Part shown: positions 51,965-60,420 of the stretch, in pieces
How positions within the stretch are numbered: position 1 is the stretch's first letter
Layout: each line of letters begins with the position of its first letter
NCBI RefSeq assembly: GCF_024972735.1
Contig: NZ_CP087723.1
Coordinates: forward strand, 2,046,001-2,110,000
DNA length: 64,000 nucleotides
DNA from: Halalkaliarchaeum sp. AArc-CO
Lineage (GTDB): Archaea; Halobacteriota; Halobacteria; Halobacteriales; Haloferacaceae
Reading direction: 5' to 3'
Translations under genes and position numbers: made by a program
Notes under the pieces: model-generated
The model's input: only the letters and a program-made list of their open reading frames with translations
Databases searched by the model: none
Told to the model about the DNA's origin: nothing

Positions 51965-53266
51965 TCACGGTCCCGTAGGGCGCCGTCCAGGAACGAACGT
52001 CCCGGTCTCCGTTCGGACGCCGAGCAACAGTACGCCACCAGCCAGAAGCGGAATCACCGCACACGCTGCGTACACCGGACCAAATCCGACGATTTCGACG
52101 AGCGGCAGCGACACCATCGGACCGAGTCCACCTCCGATGTCCCCGAACACGTTGTTCGTTCCCGTCGCCCGTCCCATCCGTTCGTTTGGCGTCAGATCCG
52201 CCAGAAGCGCCATCAGCGGGCTGCTCGTTCCGCCTTGCCCGGCGCCGATGAACAGACACGCGAGCGCGAGTTCCACGATCGAGCCCGCCCGGGCAAGCAA
52301 CAGGAAGCCGACGAAGGCCACGACGAGAAAGCCGACGAGAACCGGAGTTCTCGCACCGTAGACGTCGCTGAGACGTCCACCGGCGATCGTCATGGCGCCG
52401 GCGGCGAGCACGGTTCCCGCCATGAAAATGCCGGACGTTCCCTGTGCGTCGAGACCGAACACTGCGAGGTCGTTCGCCCCGAGAAACAGCACGAGCGTCG
52501 CGAACAGCGCCCCGATGTACGCGAAATACAGTCCGAAGTTGACGAGGCCGACGGTGACGGCGGGGACGGTCAGATCCACGTCCCACGGCTTCACCGATGT
52601 CGACCCTCCTCCCTCGACGTGGGTCTCGGGAACGATCAGATACGCGATCAGCGACGCGAGCAGTGCAAAGACGGCAGCGACGACGAACGCCGTTGCGTTC
52701 CCGTACAGCGCACTCACGACACCTCCGAGCACTAGTCCCGCGGGGAATCCCAGGGTGATCCCCGCACGAACGACGCCCATGTTGGTCCCGCGGTCCCCGG
52801 CGTCGCTCACGTCCGCGGCGATGGTGTAGGCGGTCGCAAACACCAGGGCGCTACCGAACCCCCACAGGATCCTGGCAACCATGAACCACGTTTCCGGCGC
52901 GAGCAGGAACGCGACGATGATCGACGCCCCCGGCGCGGGATCGGGAACGAGCAGGGCGACGACGTACCCGAAGGTGGCGATACCTTCGATGACGAGGCCG
53001 GCGACGAACGGCTTTCGCGTCCCGACGCGATCGACGAAGGCGCCGGCGGGGGCGTTCGCCACGAGCCTGACGAACCGGTTCGCCGAGAGGATTACCCCCA
53101 CCATGAACGCCGAGATCCCCAGCACCGCCCCCAGGTTCGGGAGGATCGGGAAGACGACGCCCCCGCCGAAGCCGACGAAGAACGTCGAGACGATGACCGC
53201 CACGATGATTCGCCGGTCGGAGGCGCGGGCTGCCGTCGACGGGTCGGGTGTAGTGGTGTTAGCCAT
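51965..53266 (-). CDS. MFS efflux-type transporter
   Basis: Major facilitator of 433 residues with twelve hydrophobic helices. FVDRVGTRKPFVAGLV is the loop 2-3 motif, and the GITLGFPAGLVLGG segment in helix 5 resembles motif C of drug:H+ antiporters. Located nine bases after the MATE gene on the same strand, so the two efflux-type transporters form one operon. Substrates unknown. Confidence 0.85.
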   Translation of the reverse strand: MANTTTPDPSTAARASDRRIIVAVIVSTFFVGFGGGVVFPILPNLGAVLGISAFMVGVILSANRFVRLVANAPAGAFVDRVGTRKPFVAGLVIEGIATFGYVVALLVPDPAPGASIIVAFLLAPETWFMVARILWGFGSALVFATAYTIAADVSDAGDRGTNMGVVRAGITLGFPAGLVLGGVVSALYGNATAFVVAAVFALLASLIAYLIVPETHVEGGGSTSVKPWDVDLTVPAVTVGLVNFGLYFAYIGALFATLVLFLGANDLAVFGLDAQGTSGIFMAGTVLAAGAMTIAGGRLSDVYGARTPVLVGFLVVAFVGFLLLARAGSIVELALACLFIGAGQGGTSSPLMALLADLTPNERMGRATGTNNVFGDIGGGLGPMVSLPLVEIVGFGPVYAACAVIPLLAGGVLLLGVRTETGTFVPGRRPTGP

Positions 53267-53275
53267 GATCGGTGC

Positions 53276-54775
53276 TCAATCGTTCGCGGGAGCCGGCACT
53301 GATTGACGATCGTCGACGACGTTCGAGGTCCAGGTCCCTCGCGAGAACCACAGTGCCGTCGTCGCGAGCGAGCAGACGTACGAGACCACGAACGCGTACC
53401 ACACGCCAGTGATCCCCATTCCGAACGTCGAAAGCAGGACGTACGCGACCGGGATCCTGAACAGCCACAGCTCCTGGATCGAAAACACCATCGCGGCCCG
53501 GGTGGATCCGGCACCCCGGAACGCACCCAGGAGGATCTGGAACGCGCCGAGGAACACGTACGACGGTCCGGCGATCGTGATGAACGCCGCGCTCATCGCG
53601 ATCACCTCGCCGGCGTTCGGCGTGGTCTCGTCGATGAAGAAGCCGGCGATCGCCTCCGCGAACGGGTACGCGAGCGCGACCACCGCAACGAAGACGGCGA
53701 CGACCATCCCGACGCTCAACGTCACGGCCCGCTTCGAGCGGGCGACCTGCGAGGCGCCGAGGTTCTGTCCAACGACGGTTTCGGTCCCGCGTGCGAGCCC
53801 GAGCGCCGGCAGAAACAGGATCGAGGAGAGCCGTGTGGCGATCCCGTAGGCCGCAACCGCGTCGGTGCCAGCGAGCGCGACCACGGCGGTGAGCACGGTG
53901 ATACCGAACGCCCGGACCCCCTGTTCGACGGCGGTCGGCCCCCCGATGTCGAGGATCCGACGGACGGTCTCGAGTTTCAAGATCAGGTCCGAAAGCGCCG
54001 GCTGGAGCCCGACCCGACCGCTGAACAGGAGGTACAGGCCGATAAACGCCGCGAACCCGCGGGAGAAGACGGTCGCGTACGCGGCGCCGGCGACGCCGAA
54101 GCCCGCAAAGCCGGTTTCGGCGAGCAACGCCGCGCCGAGCGACTCGAGTCCGGTCCACGAGAAGACCGGGTTGCCCTCGAATCCGAGGATGAGAAACGGG
54201 TCGAGGACGACGTTGATGGTCACCGATATCGCCATCAGATACAGCGGCGTTTTGGTGTCTCCCCATCCCCGCGAGAGCGCGTCGTAGATGAAAAACCAGA
54301 ACATGAACACGACGCCGGCGAAGATGATCCGGGTGTACTCGACGGCGTAGACGTACGCGTCCCCGCCGGGATCTGCGCCGATCAACTGCATCATCACGGG
54401 CGTAAAGATCCAGCCGAGAACGCCGAAGACGATCGCGACGACCGTAACGAACGACAGCGTCTGGCCGGCGACGTGATGCGACTGGGCGAAGTCCTTCGCC
54501 CCTTTGTGCTGGGCGATGAGCACGGTTCCGGCGACGGTGAGTCCGCCGCCGATGCTGACCATCAAAAAGACGACCGCCCACGAGTACGACAGTGCAGCGA
54601 CAGCGTCGGAACCGAGTCGGCCGACCCAGTAGGTGTCGGCGACGTTGTACGCCACCTGGAGCACCTGCGACCCGACGATCGGAAGCGAAAGCAAAAGCAG
54701 CGGCCGAAACAGGGCACCGTCGGTGACGTTCACCGACCGGTCGCGGCCCGGACCGGACCGACTCCCGTCGGTCAT
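53276..54775 (-). CDS. MATE-family efflux transporter
   Basis: Multidrug and toxin extrusion protein of 499 residues, usually Na+- or H+-coupled. Family blocks are LPIVGSQVLQVAYNVADTYWVG near the N terminus and the second-half counterpart VEQGVRAFGITVLTAVVA. About twelve hydrophobic helices in two similar halves. A palindrome of TetR-operator type lies 39-56 bp upstream of the ATG, so expression is probably repressed by a TetR-like protein not encoded here. Confidence 0.88.
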   Translation of the reverse strand: MTDGSRSGPGRDRSVNVTDGALFRPLLLLSLPIVGSQVLQVAYNVADTYWVGRLGSDAVAALSYSWAVVFLMVSIGGGLTVAGTVLIAQHKGAKDFAQSHHVAGQTLSFVTVVAIVFGVLGWIFTPVMMQLIGADPGGDAYVYAVEYTRIIFAGVVFMFWFFIYDALSRGWGDTKTPLYLMAISVTINVVLDPFLILGFEGNPVFSWTGLESLGAALLAETGFAGFGVAGAAYATVFSRGFAAFIGLYLLFSGRVGLQPALSDLILKLETVRRILDIGGPTAVEQGVRAFGITVLTAVVALAGTDAVAAYGIATRLSSILFLPALGLARGTETVVGQNLGASQVARSKRAVTLSVGMVVAVFVAVVALAYPFAEAIAGFFIDETTPNAGEVIAMSAAFITIAGPSYVFLGAFQILLGAFRGAGSTRAAMVFSIQELWLFRIPVAYVLLSTFGMGITGVWYAFVVSYVCSLATTALWFSRGTWTSNVVDDRQSVPAPAND

Positions 54776-54813
54776 TCGCCCGAATCACCACCGACCTCGG
54801 GGACCAACCTCAT

Positions 54814-54831
54814 TGACTGATTAGTCAGTCA
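54814..54831. promoter_or_regulatory. TetR-type operator palindrome upstream of the MATE-MFS operon
   Basis: tgactga and tcagtca flank a four-base centre (ttag), giving an 18-bp inverted repeat with perfect arms. It resembles the TGACTGACTAxTCAGTCA-type operators of TetR/AcrR repressors found upstream of efflux genes. Confidence 0.6.
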
Positions 54832-54950
54832 GCCCGGTTCAAATGGATTTCGTTTCGAAAACACCTCGCAGCCGACAGGGGAGAACACGACGGCAGGAGA
54901 CGACGTCCGGAACGGAAAGAATCAGGGCGTCTCGCGTGTACGTCTAGCCC

Positions 54951-56174
54951 ATGAGCGACGAACCTCACGAGGCAAACGCGGGACGAACCGGAACTCCCCC
55001 GTCTGCGATCGACAGCCCGTACGCCATCGAAACGCGCGCGATTCACGCGGGACAGGAGCCCGATGCGGAGACGGGCGCGCTGATGACGCCGATCTACGCC
55101 AACTCGACGTACGAACAGGACGCCCCCGGCGAGCATCGCGGCTACGAGTACTCCCGGACCGGGAACCCGACCCGGTCCGACCTGGAGGCGAACCTGGCGT
55201 CCCTGGAAAACGGAAGCCACGCCCGGTGTTTCTCCTCGGGGATGGGCGCGATCAACACCGTGTTGAATCTGCTGTCGTCGGGAGATCACGTCGTCGCCGG
55301 CGACGACGTCTACGGCGGCACCCATCGCATCCTGACGGGTACCTACGAGCAGTACGACGTGGAGACGACGTTCGTGGACACGACCGACCACGACGCCGTT
55401 CGCGAGGCAATGTGCGACGAGACGGAACTCGTGTGGGTCGAGACGCCGACGAACCCGCTGATGCGGGTAAACGACATCGCCGCGCTCGCTGAGATTGCCG
55501 GCGAATACGACGCGCTGTGTGCGGTCGACAACACGTTCGCGACCCCGTACCTCCAGCGTCCACTGGAGCACGGCGCCGACATCGTCTGCCAGTCGCTGAC
55601 GAAGTATCTCGGGGGACACTCCGACACCGTGGGCGGCGCGCTGATCGTCGACGACGCCGACCTCGACGAGGAGATCGGCTACTACCAGAACGCGGTCGGG
55701 GCGACGCCCGGACCGTTCGACGACTTCCTCGTGTTGCGTGGGACGAAGACGCTGCCCGTGCGGATGGACCGCCACTGCGAGAACGCCCGCGAACTGGCAC
55801 AGTGGCTGCAGGATCACGCCGACGTCGACCGGGTGTACTACCCCGGACTGGAGTCACATCCCCAGCACGAGCTCGCGGCCGAACAGATGGACGACTTCGG
55901 CGGTATGCTCTCCTTCGAATTCGACGGGAGCCTGGCGGAGGCTTCGACGGTCGTAAGCGAGACGGAAGTGTTCACGCTGGCAGAGTCGCTGGGCGGCGTC
56001 GAGAGCCTCATCGAACAGCCGGCGGCGATGACCCACGCCGCGGTCCCCAGAGAAGAACGTCTCGCCGCCGGTCTCACGGACGGGCTCATCCGCGTGTCGG
56101 TGGGGATCGAATCGATCGACGACCTGAAGCGGGATCTCGAGTCGGCGTTCGAGGCGGCCCGGGCGGGGAAGTGA
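54951..56174 (+). CDS. metB: Cystathionine gamma-synthase/lyase-type PLP enzyme
   Basis: Trans-sulfuration enzyme of 407 residues. Conserved features are YSRTGNPTRSDLE, the SSGMGAI block, Asp193 in AVDNTFATP (binds PLP nitrogen) and Lys218 in QSLTKYLGGHSD (Schiff-base Lys). Length and motifs fit the Cys/Met metabolism PLP family. Synthase, gamma-lyase and sulfhydrylase cannot be separated from sequence alone, so the symbol is tentative. Same strand as the hydroxyacid dehydrogenase downstream, 71 bp away. Confidence 0.85.
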   Translation: MSDEPHEANAGRTGTPPSAIDSPYAIETRAIHAGQEPDAETGALMTPIYANSTYEQDAPGEHRGYEYSRTGNPTRSDLEANLASLENGSHARCFSSGMGAINTVLNLLSSGDHVVAGDDVYGGTHRILTGTYEQYDVETTFVDTTDHDAVREAMCDETELVWVETPTNPLMRVNDIAALAEIAGEYDALCAVDNTFATPYLQRPLEHGADIVCQSLTKYLGGHSDTVGGALIVDDADLDEEIGYYQNAVGATPGPFDDFLVLRGTKTLPVRMDRHCENARELAQWLQDHADVDRVYYPGLESHPQHELAAEQMDDFGGMLSFEFDGSLAEASTVVSETEVFTLAESLGGVESLIEQPAAMTHAAVPREERLAAGLTDGLIRVSVGIESIDDLKRDLESAFEAARAGK

Positions 56175-56245
56175 GGAAAGTCGGTGGCAGCGTCCTGACT
56201 GCCGGGGGACACACATTCTTGTAGACACTTCTCGAACGGAGGCGT

Positions 56246-57193
56246 ATGACCGAGATCGCGGTGTTGCGACAGCACGTTCACGGACTCCCGGCAGAGACGT
56301 ACGCAGCGGAACTGCGAACACGACTCCCCGACGTGGACGTCCGGCTCGCGCGAACCCCGGGAGAAGAACAGGAACTTCTCGCGACCGCCGAGATCGCGAC
56401 CGGTCTCCAGCTTTCGCCGGCTGAGCTGGAGGCGGCGCAGAACCTGGAGCTTTTCGCGTGCGTGTACGCCGGGACGGGACACCTGGACCTGGACGCGTTC
56501 CGCGAACGCGACGTCGCTGTCACCAATGGCTCCGGCGTGCACGGCCCGAACATCGCCGAGTACGTGATCGGTTCGATGATCGTCCACGCCAGAGACTTCA
56601 AGCAGGCCTGGCGACAGCAGAAGCGCCGTGAGTGGCGGAGTTTCCCCACAACGGAGATTCACGGCTCCACCGTGACGGTCGTCGGGCTGGGTGCGATCGG
56701 CGAGGCGGTCGCAACGCGGCTCGAACCGTTCGGCGCCGAGCTGCTCGGCGTCCGGTACAGCCCGGAAAAGGGCGGACCGACCGCGGAGGTGTACGGGTTC
56801 GAGGAGATTTACGAGCCGCTCTCCCGGTCCGACTACGTCGTGCTGGCCTGTCCGCTCACCGAGACGACGGAGAACCTCATCGACGAGGAGGCGCTCCGGA
56901 CGATGCCGACCGACGCGGTCCTTATCAACATCGCTCGCGGCGGGGTCGTCGACACCGACGCGCTGGTGCGGCGGCTCCGCGTGAACGGGCTCGGCGGGGT
57001 TACACTCGACGTGACCGATCCCGAACCCCTCCCGGAAGACCATCCCCTGTGGAGCTTCGGAAACGTTCACATCACTCCGCACAACGCGGGCTACACGCCC
57101 GAATACTTCTCCCGCGTTGCCGACATCCTCGCCGACAACGTCGCACGGATCCACGACGACAGGAACGAGGATCTCAGAAATCAGGTCGCATAG
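56246..57193 (+). CDS. D-2-hydroxyacid dehydrogenase family protein
   Basis: NAD-dependent oxidoreductase of 315 residues. NAD motif VVGLGAIGEAVA, a substrate Arg in NIARGGVVD, the catalytic Glu in VTDPEPLPEDHPLW, and catalytic His in ITPHNAGYTPEY are all present. The family includes glyoxylate, phosphoglycerate and lactate dehydrogenases; the substrate is open. A TATA-like cttgtag lies near -27. Confidence 0.87.
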   Translation: MTEIAVLRQHVHGLPAETYAAELRTRLPDVDVRLARTPGEEQELLATAEIATGLQLSPAELEAAQNLELFACVYAGTGHLDLDAFRERDVAVTNGSGVHGPNIAEYVIGSMIVHARDFKQAWRQQKRREWRSFPTTEIHGSTVTVVGLGAIGEAVATRLEPFGAELLGVRYSPEKGGPTAEVYGFEEIYEPLSRSDYVVLACPLTETTENLIDEEALRTMPTDAVLINIARGGVVDTDALVRRLRVNGLGGVTLDVTDPEPLPEDHPLWSFGNVHITPHNAGYTPEYFSRVADILADNVARIHDDRNEDLRNQVA

Positions 57194-57249
57194 CAGGGAC
57201 CATCACATAGGGCCTCACGCGGCCCAACAGGGGTGCAACGGCTATCTCG

Positions 57250-58203
57250 TCACAGCCACGACCGCTCACCGAGGAGACGCTCGTCGACCTCGAGGCGGGA
57301 AAGCCCGAGCTCGCGGCCGTGTGAAACGATCTCGCGGTACTCCTCGGATTGGACACCGCGACTCAGTTCTTCGTACTGTCCCGGCTCGCTCGCGCGGTAT
57401 GCCGGCCGGTACTGCGACATGAGGTTGACGTACGTCTCCCGCGAGAGTTCTTCGGCGATGAACGTCAGCACCTGCTTCGAGCTTTCGACGTGGTTCGGCA
57501 TCACGAGATGGCGCACGAGCATCCCCTCGACGGCGAGCCCGTTTTCGAGCCTGAGTTCCCCGACCTGCCGGTGCATCTCGCGCAGGGATGCGCGGGCGTT
57601 CTCCCAGTAGTCGGGCGCCCCGGAGTATCTCGCGGCAGCGTCGTCGTCTGCCCACTTCACGTCGGGCATGTAGATGTCAACGATATCCTCGAGAAGTTCG
57701 ACAGTTTCGGCGCGTTCGTAGCCCCCACAGTTCCAGACGATGGGGATTTCGAGTCCCCGATTCCTGGCGATCAGTACCGCCTCCGCGAGGTCCGGGGCGA
57801 AGTGGGTCGGCGTGACGAAGTTGACGTTGTGACAGCCGTTCGACTGGAGCGACAGTGCCATCTCGGCGATCTCGTCGGGTGTGACCTGCCTGCCGACCCC
57901 CTCCTGGCTGATCTCGTAGTTCTGGCAGAACACACACCGGAGGTTACACCACGAGAGGAATATCGTCCCACTTCCGCGCTGTCCCGAAAGTGGCGCTTCC
58001 TCTCCGCGGTGCGGGAACGCCGAGGAGACGACCGGCGTGTCGTCGGCTCGACACCGGCCCCGTTCCCCGGCCGTTCGGTCGACACCGCAGGCGTGAGCGC
58101 ACAGATCACACTCCCGGTACCGTTCGCGGAGGCGATCGACCCTGCGCTGGAACTCGGCGTCGGACAAACGCCTGTAGTTCGGCACGGTCGCTGTGTCGCT
58201 CAT
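57250..58203 (-). CDS. Radical SAM protein (PflA-like) with N-terminal Cys cluster
   Basis: Encodes 317 residues. The radical SAM motif is Cys86, Cys90 and Cys93 (CNLRCVFC), followed by a SAM-binding GCHNVNFVTPTH. An N-terminal Cys set (Cys32, Cys35, Cys39, Cys51) probably holds another metal centre. The pattern matches archaeal PflA-like or AmmeMemoRadiSam-adjacent radical SAM proteins with unknown substrate. It does not stand next to a glycyl-radical enzyme, so activation of one is unsupported. Confidence 0.82.
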   Translation of the reverse strand: MSDTATVPNYRRLSDAEFQRRVDRLRERYRECDLCAHACGVDRTAGERGRCRADDTPVVSSAFPHRGEEAPLSGQRGSGTIFLSWCNLRCVFCQNYEISQEGVGRQVTPDEIAEMALSLQSNGCHNVNFVTPTHFAPDLAEAVLIARNRGLEIPIVWNCGGYERAETVELLEDIVDIYMPDVKWADDDAAARYSGAPDYWENARASLREMHRQVGELRLENGLAVEGMLVRHLVMPNHVESSKQVLTFIAEELSRETYVNLMSQYRPAYRASEPGQYEELSRGVQSEEYREIVSHGRELGLSRLEVDERLLGERSWL

Positions 58204-58321
58204 ATGAATTGTAGGTTCGTAGCACGGATAGACGTGTTGTCGTTTCCCAAGGCGTGAGGACAGCCTGCCGGTCGGATCCGGGCGGGAGACCCCCGGTGGA
58301 GGACGGTTATTTCGGCCCGGC

Positions 58322-58329
58322 TTTAAGTA
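58322..58329 (+). promoter_or_regulatory. TATA-like element for the AI-2E family gene
   Basis: tttaagta centred 27 bp before the ATG at 58352. Decides this start over an in-frame ATG three codons upstream. Confidence 0.55.
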
Positions 58330-58351
58330 TCACCTCGACGCAGTGGGGTGT

Positions 58352-59344
58352 ATGAACACCCAGCGTGCGTTCCTGGTCCTCCTTATCGGCCTTTCGGCGC
58401 TGGCGACGCTGCTCGTGGTGTTGCCGTTCCTCCAGTACATCCTCGCTGCGGTGATCATCGGCTACGTGCTGTACCCGCTCCAGCGACAACTGGCACCCCG
58501 CGTGGGCGAACAGGCGGCCCCGATCCTGTTGATCCTCGGTGCGTTCCTGGTCGGCGCGGTTCCCCTTTTGTACATCTTCCTGGTGTTCCTCCGGGACCTC
58601 CAGGCGTTCGCCCGCGGGGAAACCGGGCTCCAGCTCGGCGAGATAGAGGCGAGGATCACGGACCTCACGGGCGTGGAAATCGACCTGCGTGCAGCCGCCA
58701 TCGAGACGGGCGACAACCTGATCGACGCGCTGTTCGGCAGCGTCTCGGAGGTGTTTACAGTCGTCCTGCACGGGGCGCTCGGCGTCGCGCTCGTGCTGTT
58801 TATCGTCTACTACGTGCTCCGGGACGGCGAGGAGTTCGTCGGGTGGCTCCACACGATCATCCCCCTCTCGCCGCCGATGACGCGAACACTGTTCGAGCGG
58901 ATCCACCGGACGACGTGGGGTGTCGTGATCGGCCACATCTTCGCGGCGGTACTCCAGGGGGTCGTTGGCGGGATCGGTCTCTACTTCGCAGGGCTGCCCA
59001 GGCCAGTGTTCTGGACCACGGTGATGATCGTGCTGGCGTTGCTGCCGCTGATCGGCGCGTTCATGGTGTGGGGCCCGGCGGCGGGCTATCTCGTGTTGAT
59101 CGGCGACCCCGCGACGGGGATGTTGCTCGCGCTGTACGGCGTGTTCGTGGTGAGCATGATCGACAACTACGCGCGGCCGATCGTCATCGATCAGCAGGCG
59201 CGATTGAACCCCGCGGTGATACTGATCGGGGTGTTCGGCGGCGTGTTCACGCTTGGATTCACGGGCCTGTTCGTCGGCCCGATCGTCATCGCCGTGTTTG
59301 CAGCGACGCTTGTTACCTTCAGAGACGAGTACGACCGCTTATAA
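58352..59344 (+). CDS. AI-2E family transporter
   Basis: Membrane protein of 330 residues, seven or eight hydrophobic segments. The family-specific ALLPLIGAFMVWGPAAGYL segment and the later IDNYARPIVI block are clear. Despite the name, members include Na+/H+ antiporters and general exporters, so autoinducer-2 transport is not implied. Leaderless start supported by the TATA-like box. Its end is 11 bp from the convergent L37e gene. Confidence 0.87.
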   Translation: MNTQRAFLVLLIGLSALATLLVVLPFLQYILAAVIIGYVLYPLQRQLAPRVGEQAAPILLILGAFLVGAVPLLYIFLVFLRDLQAFARGETGLQLGEIEARITDLTGVEIDLRAAAIETGDNLIDALFGSVSEVFTVVLHGALGVALVLFIVYYVLRDGEEFVGWLHTIIPLSPPMTRTLFERIHRTTWGVVIGHIFAAVLQGVVGGIGLYFAGLPRPVFWTTVMIVLALLPLIGAFMVWGPAAGYLVLIGDPATGMLLALYGVFVVSMIDNYARPIVIDQQARLNPAVILIGVFGGVFTLGFTGLFVGPIVIAVFAATLVTFRDEYDRL

Positions 59345-59355
59345 GGAGAACGCGC

Positions 59356-59529
59356 TCACTCGCCGGCCTTCGACTGCCACTCGTAGCCGCGCCGTTTTGC
59401 GGACTTGCCGAAGCCGCACGAACTGCACACCTTCTTTTTCACGTGGTAGGATTTCTCGCCACAGCGTCGACATTTGACGTGTGTCGTCTTGTTCTTCTTG
59501 CCCTGGCTGGGGGTCCCTGCGCCGGTCAT
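59356..59529 (-). CDS. rpl37e: 50S ribosomal protein L37e (eL37)
   Basis: Zinc-binding ribosomal protein of 57 residues. It begins [17 protein letters not shown] and contains [22 protein letters not shown], a four-Cys zinc finger, followed by a basic stretch and WQSKAGE. Length and sequence match haloarchaeal L37e very closely. The ATG overlaps the LSm stop by four bases, the standard archaeal LSm-L37e arrangement. Because it is short, it is easy to miss in automated calling. Confidence 0.95.
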   Translation of the reverse strand: MTGAGTPSQGKKNKTTHVKCRRCGEKSYHVKKKVCSSCGFGKSAKRRGYEWQSKAGE

Positions 59530-59753
59530 GTGCTTATCGTCACGACGTTGTCGCCGCGTATAATGGTTGTGTCTTGGACCGCCTCTCCGGGTTCGTCGGC
59601 GAACGCCTCGACGTCGTCGACGGACTCGAGAACGAGGTTCATGTGCTGGTCGTAGCCTGCGAGAACGCCGTGGTAGATCGCCCCGTCCTTGAGCTGGATC
59701 GTCACGGTCGCCTGCAGGGTCTCTTCGAGTACGTCCAGGGGTCGTCCACTCAT
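59526..59753 (-). CDS. LSm (Sm-like) RNA-binding protein
   Basis: Archaeal Sm protein of 75 residues that forms heptameric rings on U-rich [24 protein letters not shown] is the N-terminal helix and Sm1 start; [17 protein letters not shown] is Sm1 with the conserved D-x-x-x-N pattern; [11 protein letters not shown] is the Sm2 box. The ATG at 59753 gives the normal length; upstream in-frame sequence is not family-like. Overlaps the downstream L37e gene. Confidence 0.94.
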   Translation of the reverse strand: MSGRPLDVLEETLQATVTIQLKDGAIYHGVLAGYDQHMNLVLESVDDVEAFADEPGEAVQDTTIIRGDNVVTIST

Positions 59754-59815
59754 GGATTGAACGCCACGATATTCAGTAATAAACGTACCGGAGCCAGTTC
59801 GGGCGATTGGCGACC

Positions 59816-60418
59816 TTAACGGTTGCTGGCGCCGTCTCCGTCGTCGCCGTCGTCGTCCGACCCCTCGGCCGGAACGACTTCTTTGCCCGTCTTCCGGGGG
59901 ACGACCCGTCGATCGGCGTCCTCCCACTCCCGGTCGAGTTCGTGGCCCTCGAACAGTCGGTCCAGAAAGACGGCGAGTCCCGCGACCTCCGAATGGGGCT
60001 GGTTCGTCACGCCGACGTTGAAGTCGGCCCGTTCGTACAATTCGAACGGGACCTTCTCGCCGCCGACGACGATCAAGATCGGCTCCCCTTCGGCCGTTCC
60101 GGTCTCGGGTCGGTGACGGTCCCTGATCTCGGCCTGGACCTCCTGGATCGGTTCGCCGTACATCGTGAGGTGGACGACGATCCCGTCCCAGTCGCGAACG
60201 ATCGCGTTCTGGTCGTCGCGGAGTTCGGCGACGAAGGGACCCCCGAAGCGATCGGTGACGGTGTCGACGGTCTCTTTCGACTGGGTCGCGTTCGACGGGA
60301 AGAGCACACGATCGGCACCGAGCGCACGCGCGGTGAGCCCCACGTGCGTCGTCATGCGGTCGTCCCGGCCCGGACGGTGACCGTACCGGAGCACGACGAC
60401 ATCGGGATCCCCCTGCAC
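59816..60418 (-). CDS. trm56: tRNA (cytidine-56 2'-O)-methyltransferase Trm56
   Basis: SPOUT methyltransferase that modifies C56 in the archaeal tRNA T-loop. 200 residues. VVVLRYGHRPGRDDRMTTHVGLTARAL is the family N terminus, and ILIVVGGEKVPFELYERADFNVGVTNQPHSEV is the knotted SAM-binding region (positions roughly 114-146). The last 25 residues are acidic and disordered. Two bases separate its start from the end of serS on the same strand. Confidence 0.92.
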   Translation of the reverse strand: MQGDPDVVVLRYGHRPGRDDRMTTHVGLTARALGADRVLFPSNATQSKETVDTVTDRFGGPFVAELRDDQNAIVRDWDGIVVHLTMYGEPIQEVQAEIRDRHRPETGTAEGEPILIVVGGEKVPFELYERADFNVGVTNQPHSEVAGLAVFLDRLFEGHELDREWEDADRRVVPRKTGKEVVPAEGSDDDGDDGDGASNR

Positions 60419-60420
60419 GA

